DNA of 15,971 nucleotides from Methanobacteriota archaeon (GCA_002697705.1 NZXL01000027.1:1-15971); one strand, 5' to 3'. Shown: positions 1-9,112, counted from the first letter of the stretch. Program-made: numbers and translations. The notes: generated from the letters alone by a model not told the origin.

Positions 1-1
1 A

Positions 2-3000
2 ACCATTGTTCAAAGACTTCGACCATATTTAGGAGACCTTGTTGCTGGACATCACGGTTCAATGGACAAGAAAATTAGATTAAATGTTGAAAAGAAATTA
101 AAACATGGCCATCTAAGAGCAGTAGTTACTTCATCTTCTTTGGAAATGGGAATAGATATAGGTTCGGTAGATTTAGTTCTTCAAGTTGGAAGCCCCGGGG
201 ATATTGCAACTGCATTGCAGAGAATTGGTCGTGCTGGCCACCATGTAGGAGGCATTCCAAGAGCGAGATTCCTACCGACTAGTGTTGATGATTTGATTGA
301 ATTAGCCGCACTTCAATCTGCAATTCAAAAAGGCGACATGGATAGACTAGATTTCCCAGAAAATTGTCTCGATGTAGTCGCCCAATTCATGATTGGGCTA
401 GTGATAATTAATGAAATGGATATAGATGAAGCATTTGAAGTAATTGTCAATGCGTGGTCATATCGTAACTTCGAATATGATGATTTCATCGAAGTACTTG
501 ACATGCTAGAAGATGAAAGGAGAGTTTGGGTAGATTGGGAAGAGAATACCTATGGTAAGAGAGGATATTCTAGAATGATTTATTATACAAATATTGGAAC
601 TATAGCACCTGATAATTCATATTTAGTATTCAATGCAGAAGGCTCTATTCTTGGACAATTATCTGGCTCTTTCGTTTCCAACCTTAGAAGTGGAGATGTG
701 ATTTTGCTTGGTGGTTCAACTTACAGGGTCACAAATATCCAAGGAACAAGAGTGAATGTAACCGCTGTAACTGGATATAGACCAACTGTACCATCATGGT
801 CAGGTGAGGCGCGTTCCCGTTCTCGTGAGTTATCTAATGCATTGCTCGATTTAATAGGTCACTGTATTATCTCTCTGAGGAAGGAAGTCGATCCAAGAAT
901 AATTTTACGGGATGCATATGGATTGTCTAATCAAGTCTCAAATGCAATTGCTAGGCACTTAGAAGAGCATTCTATAGAATCTTTTCAAGTACCTGACCCT
1001 TCAAGAATGTTAGTTGAACAAATAATCAGTGGTGGACATCCAACCTATATGATCACCACTTGTAGAGGTAGAGGATTTAATACTGCACTGGGTTACTTTT
1101 TGGCTGGGCTGGCCGAAAGTAAAAACATAAGTGTTATTGAAATGTCATTCGATGAAAATGGACTTCTTTTGAGAACTTCCAAAGAAATCGAACCAAGAGA
1201 AATGTACGATTCCTTTAGAACAAATAACCATATTGAAATTATTGAAAGATACATTATCAGTACACAAATTTTTGCTAAGAGGTTCAAAGAAGTTGCTGGG
1301 CGTTCATTGATTATTCCTAAAAGAATTGGTGCTGAAGAGATTAGTCCTCAACAGTTCCAGCAAAAAGCTGATGCTTTGCTAAACAAGCATAGAACAATAG
1401 ATGATAGTCTTTTGATGCGAGAAGCAAAAAATGAAATTATGTTCGCAGATATAGACATTACAAGTCTGAACCAATTCCTAAACTCTTGTATTCAAGGTGA
1501 TGCTCGAATTGTACACCAAAAAATGACTATTCCTTCAAGACTAGGAATGTCATTATTCATGTCTGCGTTTGAAGATTTAATGTCTATGAAGACAAGGGCT
1601 TTCTTGGTCAAAGACATAGATCCAACTGTTTTACAGAGATTACTTGGGACTAGAAGTTTAGCGACAGAACTTTCCAGTGAGGAATTAAATGAATATTATT
1701 TGAATAAGGCACCAATTCCAAAGGATGCCCCCGGATTATTGAAACTTATGTCACATGGTGGTGGTTTGGACAAATCATTCAACAACCCACTGTACAAGGA
1801 AAAGTTACAAGATATTGAATTGAATAAATTACGTGTTTGGGTCGAAGAATTATGTCAAAGTGGCAAGATTGTAAAAATAAATAATTGTGGCTCAAAAGAA
1901 ATTGATGGAAAATGGTTCACCCCTTACATGGCAGAAATCCACGGAACTTTAGGAAGTCTATCGATTAACGGCGGTAAAGATGTCAAAGATCTGAGGGAAT
2001 TAAATATCCAAGGATTAACATTTGATATATCTGCTGAGCATGATGGTAGAACACCAACTAAATGGAATAAAATTCCACTTGGTGACCCTCATGAAGCAAT
2101 GCGTGTAAAGATAATAGAAATGCTTGGCAGTGAAGGACCAAAAACTTCAGATGAAATGGAAAAGAGATTACCTTTCACAAAAGAACTAGTCGAACGTATT
2201 TTACATGAACTGGAATCAAGAAATGTTGTATCGGTCGGTTTCTATAAGCAAACCGATGATGCAGAATATATCTTGAAAGTCGATGAACATAGGCTCACTG
2301 ACGGAGATGAAGAAGTTGTTGAATATAGATGGGTTCAAAATATGGTATTCCAGAAATCATTTGCGCAATATGATGATGGATTCGCAGCATTTGATTCTCA
2401 CGTGATTTTTCAAAAGCAACAAGAGTTGTTGTACAGAGTTGAGGAATTTAGATTCAAGGATTGGAAAGATTTACAACTCGATTCTGATGTAATTATGGGG
2501 AGATTATTGCACAATAGAATAGGTTATACAACCAAGAAAAATATTCCAATGCTACTAGGATTAAAACCAGAACCATGGGTTGGTCCAATGGAAGAAGAAA
2601 TACTGGCTAAAATTCCTCCAGGAATCAATGTTACTAGGCAAGAAATAATGCAAGATTTCCCTAAAGGTGAAGAACATAAATCCCTTCAACGAGATCTTAA
2701 GAGAGCTCTAGATAATCTTGAAAGGCAAATGCTTGTAGTTAAACAATTTGAAGATGTTGTTGGTCGACGAAGAAGATTATCACTATTCCATAGAGTACAT
2801 GGCGTATATGAACCGATGGACTTTGAATCATCTCTTGTTGATGTCATCAAAAGACTAGGCCCAATTAAGGCAAATACACTCAGATTCTACATAACTCGTT
2901 CCTTTGAAGACTTGACAGTTGCTTTGATGAATTTAGAAAAATCAGGTAAGATTTCTAAAGTAATTTCCTTGGTTCCAGACCCTGAGGCATTCTATTGTAT

Positions 3001-4384
3001 GCCTGAAGAAGTGGAAAAGTTACAACGTCCAAGAAGAGAAGATAGAAAATTACGAATTATGACTCAATCAGACCCATATGTTTCAAGGTTCATTTGGGAA
3101 GTTAGAAGCATACTGGATAGAGGATGGTACCTACCGGTTTTCAAGGGTGTTGACCCAATAGGTAAGATTTTGATGTTCAAAGTGAATGATTATTTGGAGA
3201 TTAAGGACCTACATATTCCGAATGCATATATCGAAGAATTTTGTCAAGCATTTTCAATCTTGCTCGACAATCACTCCGATCAGTTGGTAGATGTTGCAAT
3301 TCTGAGTAATTTCAATAGTGAGCCTGTTTCTAGTATTGACGAGGTAACTAAAAAATCGCTTGAATCAATCGGTTTCAAATTAACTGGAGAGCGAATGATT
3401 AGAGGTGGAATCGTAGACCCTCAGCCGAGAGAAATTGCAGAAAGGGCTTTGTTCCATAGGCATCATCTTCACCAAAACACTCGACTTGAGAATGAAATTT
3501 TAGCTATGAGAGAAACTCCTGAAGTTAGAGATGATTTTGCACTAAGAGGAAGATGTGAAGTTTATCGTGCAGATTTGAAGAGTATGGCCAGTGCAAATAG
3601 ATTACATCAAGGAATAAATCTTCGAGGCCATCAAGTTTGGGCAACTTACGAACACTTCCAAGACCTTCTCATAATAAGAGGGGAAGAATACGACCCTGAC
3701 CTTTGGGATATTGTAGAATTCTTCAGTAAAAATTCCGACCCTAATATTTTCAAAGAAAGGCATGCTCTTTCTCAGTCTGAATTTAGAAAACTAATCCAAC
3801 CACTAATTAGAACTGGCCATATTGTTCAAGATTTCCGTGGAGGATTTAGAACTGTAAGTTTGAAGAGTAATTTAGACCCTGTTGAATTAAGAAAAGAATA
3901 TCTCCGTAAGATGGTGAAAAGTTATCCTGTAATCACGCTAAAACAACTTATGCGACTTGCAGGAACACCATTTAAACCTGAAGAATTAAAATCGGTTCTA
4001 AACGGTTTTGAGCAAGATGGAACATTGATTAAGGGATTCTTAATTGAGGACCTACATGAAGTCTGCTGGGGTAGAAAAGAGTTGCTTGAAGAGGCTAAAA
4101 ATATCACAACCATCAGAGATTTCGTACTCCCTCCTAGCGACCCAATATCTCCATACTTCGCTGATATATTAAAAGAGAAATTTGGTTTCGGTTCTGCTTA
4201 TTTAGTTTTCAAAAATGCGGAGCCTGTCGCAGCATTCAAGGCAAATACTCGTAACAAGAGAATCGAAGTCAAGGATTATGAAGGTTCTGAACAAGGATGG
4301 AGAATTGTAAAAGAATTCGCATGGGAACATCAAATGCCTCTTGAAACCGAATTACGTATAGGTGGAAAGAAACTCACAAAGTAA
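2..4384 (+). CDS. lhr: Lhr-family superfamily 2 DNA helicase, N-terminus outside the window
   Basis: This is the C-terminal 1460 residues of a large Lhr-type ATP-dependent DNA helicase, a family linked to DNA repair. The frame is open from base 2, so the ATG at 62 is internal; it follows the family's HHGS motif. Helicase motif V (SSLEMGIDIG, residues 45-54 counted from base 2) and motif VI (QRIGRAGH, 73-80) are intact; the ATP-binding motifs I-IV lie upstream. Residues about 195-280 match the Lhr beta-barrel (GTIAPD, LGGSTYRV), and about 300-560 match the DEAD-associated region (CRGRGFN). A further roughly 900 residues follow, with winged-helix-like stretches and two SDP-containing modules near 1023 and 1379. 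Most archaeal Lhr proteins are Lhr-core forms of about 850-950 residues, so the length is unusual and recalls bacterial full-length Lhr (E. coli about 1540). Family assignment is firm; the C-terminal role is inference. Confidence 0.93.
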   Translation, partial: TIVQRLRPYLGDLVAGHHGSMDKKIRLNVEKKLKHGHLRAVVTSSSLEMGIDIGSVDLVLQVGSPGDIATALQRIGRAGHHVGGIPRARFLPTSVDDLIELAALQSAIQKGDMDRLDFPENCLDVVAQFMIGLVIINEMDIDEAFEVIVNAWSYRNFEYDDFIEVLDMLEDERRVWVDWEENTYGKRGYSRMIYYTNIGTIAPDNSYLVFNAEGSILGQLSGSFVSNLRSGDVILLGGSTYRVTNIQGTRVNVTAVTGYRPTVPSWSGEARSRSRELSNALLDLIGHCIISLRKEVDPRIILRDAYGLSNQVSNAIARHLEEHSIESFQVPDPSRMLVEQIISGGHPTYMITTCRGRGFNTALGYFLAGLAESKNISVIEMSFDENGLLLRTSKEIEPREMYDSFRTNNHIEIIERYIISTQIFAKRFKEVAGRSLIIPKRIGAEEISPQQFQQKADALLNKHRTIDDSLLMREAKNEIMFADIDITSLNQFLNSCIQGDARIVHQKMTIPSRLGMSLFMSAFEDLMSMKTRAFLVKDIDPTVLQRLLGTRSLATELSSEELNEYYLNKAPIPKDAPGLLKLMSHGGGLDKSFNNPLYKEKLQDIELNKLRVWVEELCQSGKIVKINNCGSKEIDGKWFTPYMAEIHGTLGSLSINGGKDVKDLRELNIQGLTFDISAEHDGRTPTKWNKIPLGDPHEAMRVKIIEMLGSEGPKTSDEMEKRLPFTKELVERILHELESRNVVSVGFYKQTDDAEYILKVDEHRLTDGDEEVVEYRWVQNMVFQKSFAQYDDGFAAFDSHVIFQKQQELLYRVEEFRFKDWKDLQLDSDVIMGRLLHNRIGYTTKKNIPMLLGLKPEPWVGPMEEEILAKIPPGINVTRQEIMQDFPKGEEHKSLQRDLKRALDNLERQMLVVKQFEDVVGRRRRLSLFHRVHGVYEPMDFESSLVDVIKRLGPIKANTLRFYITRSFEDLTVALMNLEKSGKISKVISLVPDPEAFYCMPEEVEKLQRPRREDRKLRIMTQSDPYVSRFIWEVRSILDRGWYLPVFKGVDPIGKILMFKVNDYLEIKDLHIPNAYIEEFCQAFSILLDNHSDQLVDVAILSNFNSEPVSSIDEVTKKSLESIGFKLTGERMIRGGIVDPQPREIAERALFHRHHLHQNTRLENEILAMRETPEVRDDFALRGRCEVYRADLKSMASANRLHQGINLRGHQVWATYEHFQDLLIIRGEEYDPDLWDIVEFFSKNSDPNIFKERHALSQSEFRKLIQPLIRTGHIVQDFRGGFRTVSLKSNLDPVELRKEYLRKMVKSYPVITLKQLMRLAGTPFKPEELKSVLNGFEQDGTLIKGFLIEDLHEVCWGRKELLEEAKNITTIRDFVLPPSDPISPYFADILKEKFGFGSAYLVFKNAEPVAAFKANTRNKRIEVKDYEGSEQGWRIVKEFAWEHQMPLETELRIGGKKLTK

Positions 4385-4386
4385 TT

Positions 4387-4400
4387 GTAAAATCATTTAC
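4387..4400. repeat. Small inverted repeat between lhr and the surface-protein gene
   Basis: GTAAA, a 4-nt loop (ATCA) and TTTAC form a perfect 5-bp stem 3 nt after the lhr stop codon. The lhr-surface gene gap is only 54 nt, so this could be part of the lhr 3' end or of the next promoter. The stem is short and AT-rich, and may be chance. Confidence 0.25.
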
Positions 4401-4438
4401 CCAATACGTTCAAATTGGATAAGATAATCGAAGGATTG

Positions 4439-7400
4439 ATGAACGATAGTTATCACAGCAAAGCATATTTCATTATCGGGCTTTTTTTAATTTCATTATT
4501 AGCCCCAATGACATCCAATGCTAGTGCAGAAGAAAGTGGAGATATTACAATATTGCATACTGCCGTTAATCCTGAAAATAATAATACATACCATCTACTA
4601 AGTGCTGCTTCTTGGGAAGATTCTGCTTCTGCTGCCAGAGGATTGGATGGATTTCTAACAACTATTGATGACTTGAATGAAAATCAATGGATTTTCGATA
4701 CTTTTGCTGACTTCGATGGACAATCACGCCACCTTTGGACAGGTTTGACTGATAATGATGAGGAAGGAGTTTACAAGTGGCATGATGGAACGCCATTTTA
4801 CTACAGAAACTGGGGTGAAGATCAACCTTCTTCCAGTGAAGAAGAAGATTATGTTCACATTGCTGGTACCAATATTGGAAATATAATGCCAGGTACTTGG
4901 AATGATTTGAGCAATAATCCAGAACTAGTTCCTGTTTACGGTGTTGTAGAAATTGGCCCAGGTGCAGACTATGCATTGAGATTTGATGGAATCGATGATT
5001 TTGTAATTAGCGATGAAGAAATGCCAGATTGGGGGAGCCACATTGAGATTGAAGTATCTATTAATATGCCAGATATAAGTGGTATAAGTTTCATTACAAT
5101 GATGGGAGACTATGGCTGGGGATTATACATTAACAATGGTTATGTTGCCTATTCAAATGAATACTCAATGTCGAATAATCCAAAATCTAACATGACTATC
5201 ACTGCAAATAATTGGACACATGTTAAGGTCGTTGTTGAGGAGAACTCCTATGGAGAATTCTTCATCGATGAAGTACCTGCTGGAACATTTGATTCAGACC
5301 AAGCGATGATACCGGAAGGGGACTTTGGTTCCAATAGTTGCTTTCAAGATGGGCTTGAATGTGATGAACTATACATGGGTCGAATGGGTGCTGGATGTGA
5401 TTGTAATTACTTCATGGGAATGATGGATGACGTCATAATAAGCAATGCTGATAATGACTCAAGTTGGCAATTCGCGGAAGGTGAGGGGACCAATACAGTA
5501 GATAATTCATCACGTAACGCTAACATCAGTGGAGCATCATGGGTAATGCCCGATGGAAGTATCGTAACTCAAGCCATACAACTTTTCAAAGGAGAAGATG
5601 TTTTTGATATTACTGGAATGCCAGGAGATCAATTACTATTCTTTGCAGAAATAGATGAAATGACAAAATCACTTTGGCTAAATGTATACAATGAATTCGA
5701 TGATTTTTGGATGGAGGATGAAGTAAATTATGAAATCTATGTTGGGCACGAATATATTCCAAATTCATGGAATTATGATGAATTATTAGAAACCGACTGG
5801 GGCTTCATATTCGAAGAATGGCAATGGCCTGAAGCAGGAACATGGTGGTTCGTGATAGTTCCTATCCAAGAGATTACTTCTTTGACCCTGTACCTAGATT
5901 GGGATGTTGCAGACCCGCCACCTCCTTTAGAAGATATGACTGAACTTTTCAATGCTATTCCAGTAACAGATCAATCAATTACTGGAGGAAGACAAAAACC
6001 AGTTGAAGAAAGAATCCTTTACTATTACGTTGATGTAACCGAAAACCTATCATCTCTTTCTGTTAAAACCTATGGCGGTTCTGGTAATATCGATTTGGGC
6101 ATCTCTTGGGGCACTGTACCAGATCCATTCGATAGTTTTGGATTCTGGCCCGAGCCATTTGAAGATGATGGATTCTTCGAAGGAAATGACATGAATGAAA
6201 AGGTTGCTTGGGATGGTGGACAAGGAAATGACCAAGTTGTTACGCTATATGATGTTGAACCTGGAATTTACTATGTTGCTGCCTACACCTATCAGAATGC
6301 CAAAGATTTCACTATCGTTTCACAACTTACTTACCAACCAGATAATATTGAACCTGAAGATGCTATTGAACTAACACCTGGTGAGGAGTATGGTCCGCTT
6401 AGTGGTTATGATGGATTATTGCAATATTTCAAAGTCAATGTACCGATTGGTACCGAGAGATTAGAAGTGGATTTAGCAAAAGGATTTGGCGAAGCATCAC
6501 TATTTATGAAAATTGAACAGGCACCTACAGCATCTGACTTTACTTATCTATCATCTAGCCCAGGTGCTGGTGATAAGATCGGTTTCAATGACCCAACACC
6601 AGGAATGTGGTACATATTACTAGAAACCGAGCAAGTGTTCGGCTCGGTAATGATTACTGCTTCATTTGAAGAACGATATGTTTGGACATATGATGGAACT
6701 CCTATCGAGATGTTCAATGGCGAGGAAATAAGTGGTATTGAAGCGCCTGAAGGGGAAGATTTGTTCTTCTTTGTGAATCTAGAAAAACCGGGAGATTATT
6801 TGGAAATTTCAACATTTGGTGGAAGTGGTGATTTATCAATGACTGCAGAAGGTAAACAAATTTCTTTTGGATTTGAAGATTTCTTCTTTGAGTTTGAAGA
6901 TGAAATGGGTCGACAACGTCCTTCCCTTGATACCACTTCCGAAGATATAGAAATCAAATCTTTTGGTGATGGTACTTCTCAGAGTATATTCATAGATTTA
7001 CCTGCTAATGGTCGATTCGATATAACCGTTGAAGCAGTCACCGATATTTCAGATGTGACAATTGTTGCCAATTGGGTTTACTCTGATTTCCTAGAACCAA
7101 TTATCGAAGAACCAATTGTAGAGCCTACTGCAGATGATTCTTGTAGGGATGTAGCGGACCAAATAATGAAATCCACTGATATTGACTCTAATGGTTTGAT
7201 AGATAATGATGAATTTAATAATTCTAAATCGGAGTATGATATTAAAAATTATAACTATAATATGATGGATAAAAATTCTGATGGAGACATCGAGTATACT
7301 GAATTGTTGCAGGAAACATGTAACTGTGATAATGAACTATGGATAATTTTCGACCAATTATCAAATGATGATGAACCAGTATTGATAGAATTACTAAGTT

Positions 7401-8113
7401 CTCAAATTTATGAAAATGATTTCAACTTTATTGGGATGGATTCCAATTCAGATCAGCGAATCTCTGAAACAGAAATAGAAGTAATGTCTTTAATTTGTGA
7501 TACAACTTTTGACGCATTTGATGGAGATGGAGACGGGGTTCCTGATGATGAAGATGCTTTCCCTAATGACCCAGATGAATCAAAGGATTCGGATGGCGAT
7601 GGTGTTGGAGATAATGCTGATATTGCGCCTAGTGTAGCTAATGATTTAGTATACTCAATTGGAGCACTAGTATTCATTGGACTATTGGCTCTACTAGTTG
7701 TATTTGCAAGAGGAGGTAGAAATAATCTAAATTCAACTGCTTGGGAAAATGATAAGAATTTCGATATTGCCGAAACAATGCTTGGCATGAATGAACCGGA
7801 AATTACTCAACCAAGTGAACAAATTAATGATTCAACTAATACAGTTTACCAATCATCATTTGAGAGCATGGATGATTCACAAGTTAATGTCCAGCCTGCA
7901 AGTCAAGAAATCAGTATTCCTAGTTCAGTTAATCAAAATATTGAGATGTCAGCATTTGAAGATTTATTGAATTCTGAAGTGAATTCACAGGCCCCACCTA
8001 AACAGATAATGGGAATGATCGGAATTGATGGTAAAGAGTCGATTGAATACCCGATAAATAGCGGCATTAAATGGGAAAGAAAAAATCCTAGCGATGAATG
8101 GTCAAAATCCTAA
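4439..8113 (+). CDS. Large membrane-anchored surface protein: C-type lectin, LamG-like, EF-hand and TSP3 modules
   Basis: Predicted 1224-residue exported protein that binds calcium and probably carbohydrate; its ligand is unknown. A signal peptide ends near SNASA. Residues about 51-176 form a C-type-lectin-like domain with WTGL, QPS (129-131) and WND (154-156) but no cysteine. Residues about 178-370 resemble a LamG jelly-roll (ALRFDGIDDF) with four clustered cysteines. About 380-885 hold four beta-sandwich, prepeptidase-C-terminal-like segments. Three EF-hand loops lie at 914-925, 944-955 and 1001-1012, then an Asp-rich TSP3-like stretch at 1028-1064, a membrane span at 1070-1090 followed by RGGR, and a 134-residue cytoplasmic tail. 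The ATG at 4439 is chosen over a TTG at 4415 because AAGG sits 4 nt upstream and the signal peptide then starts normally. It carries no PGF-CTERM-like sorting signal. Domain calls are by motif; the sandwich modules are the least certain. Confidence 0.85.
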   Translation: MNDSYHSKAYFIIGLFLISLLAPMTSNASAEESGDITILHTAVNPENNNTYHLLSAASWEDSASAARGLDGFLTTIDDLNENQWIFDTFADFDGQSRHLWTGLTDNDEEGVYKWHDGTPFYYRNWGEDQPSSSEEEDYVHIAGTNIGNIMPGTWNDLSNNPELVPVYGVVEIGPGADYALRFDGIDDFVISDEEMPDWGSHIEIEVSINMPDISGISFITMMGDYGWGLYINNGYVAYSNEYSMSNNPKSNMTITANNWTHVKVVVEENSYGEFFIDEVPAGTFDSDQAMIPEGDFGSNSCFQDGLECDELYMGRMGAGCDCNYFMGMMDDVIISNADNDSSWQFAEGEGTNTVDNSSRNANISGASWVMPDGSIVTQAIQLFKGEDVFDITGMPGDQLLFFAEIDEMTKSLWLNVYNEFDDFWMEDEVNYEIYVGHEYIPNSWNYDELLETDWGFIFEEWQWPEAGTWWFVIVPIQEITSLTLYLDWDVADPPPPLEDMTELFNAIPVTDQSITGGRQKPVEERILYYYVDVTENLSSLSVKTYGGSGNIDLGISWGTVPDPFDSFGFWPEPFEDDGFFEGNDMNEKVAWDGGQGNDQVVTLYDVEPGIYYVAAYTYQNAKDFTIVSQLTYQPDNIEPEDAIELTPGEEYGPLSGYDGLLQYFKVNVPIGTERLEVDLAKGFGEASLFMKIEQAPTASDFTYLSSSPGAGDKIGFNDPTPGMWYILLETEQVFGSVMITASFEERYVWTYDGTPIEMFNGEEISGIEAPEGEDLFFFVNLEKPGDYLEISTFGGSGDLSMTAEGKQISFGFEDFFFEFEDEMGRQRPSLDTTSEDIEIKSFGDGTSQSIFIDLPANGRFDITVEAVTDISDVTIVANWVYSDFLEPIIEEPIVEPTADDSCRDVADQIMKSTDIDSNGLIDNDEFNNSKSEYDIKNYNYNMMDKNSDGDIEYTELLQETCNCDNELWIIFDQLSNDDEPVLIELLSSQIYENDFNFIGMDSNSDQRISETEIEVMSLICDTTFDAFDGDGDGVPDDEDAFPNDPDESKDSDGDGVGDNADIAPSVANDLVYSIGALVFIGLLALLVVFARGGRNNLNSTAWENDKNFDIAETMLGMNEPEITQPSEQINDSTNTVYQSSFESMDDSQVNVQPASQEISIPSSVNQNIEMSAFEDLLNSEVNSQAPPKQIMGMIGIDGKESIEYPINSGIKWERKNPSDEWSKS
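8080..8085 (-). terminator. Candidate oligo-U terminator of the archaeosortase gene
   Basis: A run of six A on the plus strand gives U6 in a minus-strand transcript, about 29 nt past the archaeosortase stop codon. It lies inside the 3' end of the convergent surface-protein gene. Archaeal RNA polymerase commonly terminates at such U runs; use here is inferred. Confidence 0.35.
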
Positions 8114-9031
8114 CTAAGTTTTATTTTTCTTAGGCTGTAATATCCCAAGCGGCTTTAGAAGCCGAACAATATGCCTATGTAATTCAGGAAGTATTTCGAA
8201 CATAATTAGTGCCATAAAGAACATCGCGAACAAAGATACAAACCGTGATGCATAATTATGCCCAAATTCGAAAACCGACATACCAAAATAGCTCCATGAA
8301 GTATATGTTTGATGCATCCATATCAAACCTACATTTCTAAATACGTTCAAAATATGAATTACTGGAACCGTGAAAATAAGAGCACGAATCCTTCTACGCC
8401 AATCTAAATCGAGAACTGAAATTGCGCCGATAAAAATCACCATTGATTGTAATGCAGTACATGCTAAAACAAAATTGATTCCTATCGCCGTACCATCTCC
8501 AGCAATTAGTTCGGTTTGATATGGAAATTCTCCAAATGTTTCAGTACTAAACCACCTATTTCCACCCCACTCGTTCCAATTTATCGGTCCAGATTCAGTT
8601 TGAACAAATGTTTCACCTAAGTGAATATCTCCAGTCCCAGACATTCGGTAAAATAATGCGACTTGAGAGGCAACAAACCATATCGCTAGTACACTAAGCC
8701 AGGGCACATGAGCAATCAGCAGATAAGGTCCACCTGCATATGCCATTGCCCCTCTAGACCAAATCAAAGCATCCTTTGTTTTTCCATCTTCAACTCTGCC
8801 TTCCCAAATTGACATTCCAATACCTAGAGGAAGTGCAAGCATACACATTATGGTCAGAATATAGTCTTGGTGAGAAAAATATTTCCAAGAACCTGCAAAG
8901 AAATATAATGAAACTAAAATCCATCCGAATTGAGCAAGAAGAGGATTATTTGACTTCCTAAAATGCCAAGATAATGCCAACAAGACTAGTCCAATCGCAC
9001 CAATAATTGCGACAATGGACTGTTGTTCCAT
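8114..9031 (-). CDS. artA: Archaeosortase/exosortase-family transpeptidase, ArtA-like
   Basis: Predicted 305-residue integral membrane enzyme. Archaeosortases cut C-terminal tripartite signals (PGF-CTERM for ArtA) from exported proteins and attach the product to a membrane lipid. The family's catalytic triad is visible: Cys191 in ACTALQS, Arg232 in NVFRN after a VPVIHILN stretch, and Arg263 in HNYASR. About seven or eight hydrophobic segments are seen (roughly 5-21, 33-49, 57-75, 109-127, 186-206, 217-238, 264-283), with a Trp-rich outward-looking loop at about 131-175. The ATG at 9031 is preferred over a TTG four codons earlier; no Shine-Dalgarno motif precedes either. The gene starts back to back with the GmhB-like gene and its stop codon directly abuts the convergent surface-protein stop. 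The family call is strong; the exact subfamily, ArtA or a sister type, is less certain. Confidence 0.85.
   Translation of the reverse strand: MEQQSIVAIIGAIGLVLLALSWHFRKSNNPLLAQFGWILVSLYFFAGSWKYFSHQDYILTIMCMLALPLGIGMSIWEGRVEDGKTKDALIWSRGAMAYAGGPYLLIAHVPWLSVLAIWFVASQVALFYRMSGTGDIHLGETFVQTESGPINWNEWGGNRWFSTETFGEFPYQTELIAGDGTAIGINFVLACTALQSMVIFIGAISVLDLDWRRRIRALIFTVPVIHILNVFRNVGLIWMHQTYTSWSYFGMSVFEFGHNYASRFVSLFAMFFMALIMFEILPELHRHIVRLLKPLGILQPKKNKT
8119..8128 (+). terminator. Candidate T-rich terminator of the surface-protein gene
   Basis: TTTTATTTTT begins 6 nt after the surface-protein stop. It forms the loop of a perfect 5-bp inverted repeat, CTAAG at 8114-8118 and CTTAG at 8129-8133. The same bases encode the lysine-rich C-terminus (PKKNKT) of the convergent archaeosortase, so coding and termination would share sequence. 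Confidence 0.45.
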
Positions 9032-9112
9032 ATGAGTGTGCAAATATTAACTTGACTTGAACGCTTGTATCTCAAGGACAAATCACTTCAACAATCTTAC
9101 ACAGGGCGATAC
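9032..9112. promoter_or_regulatory. Divergent intergenic region between artA and the GmhB-like gene
   Basis: These 81 nt must hold both promoters. The only good TATA-like element is AAATATTAAC at 9042-9051. It could serve the plus-strand gene with a start near 9070 and a leader of about 40 nt. For artA it would sit only about 15 nt before the start codon, which is too close for a normal TATA position, so the artA promoter is unresolved. Confidence 0.35.

Noticed and set aside
62..64. The ATG at 62 as the true start of the helicase gene
   Set aside because: The frame is open back to base 2 and the preceding residues (AGHHGS) are the conserved Lhr motif before motif V, so the protein continues upstream.
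7646..8113. The surface-protein C-terminus as an archaeosortase signal
   Set aside because: A sorting signal sits at the extreme C-terminus as motif, span and a few basic residues. Here 134 residues follow the span and no PGF-like motif precedes it.
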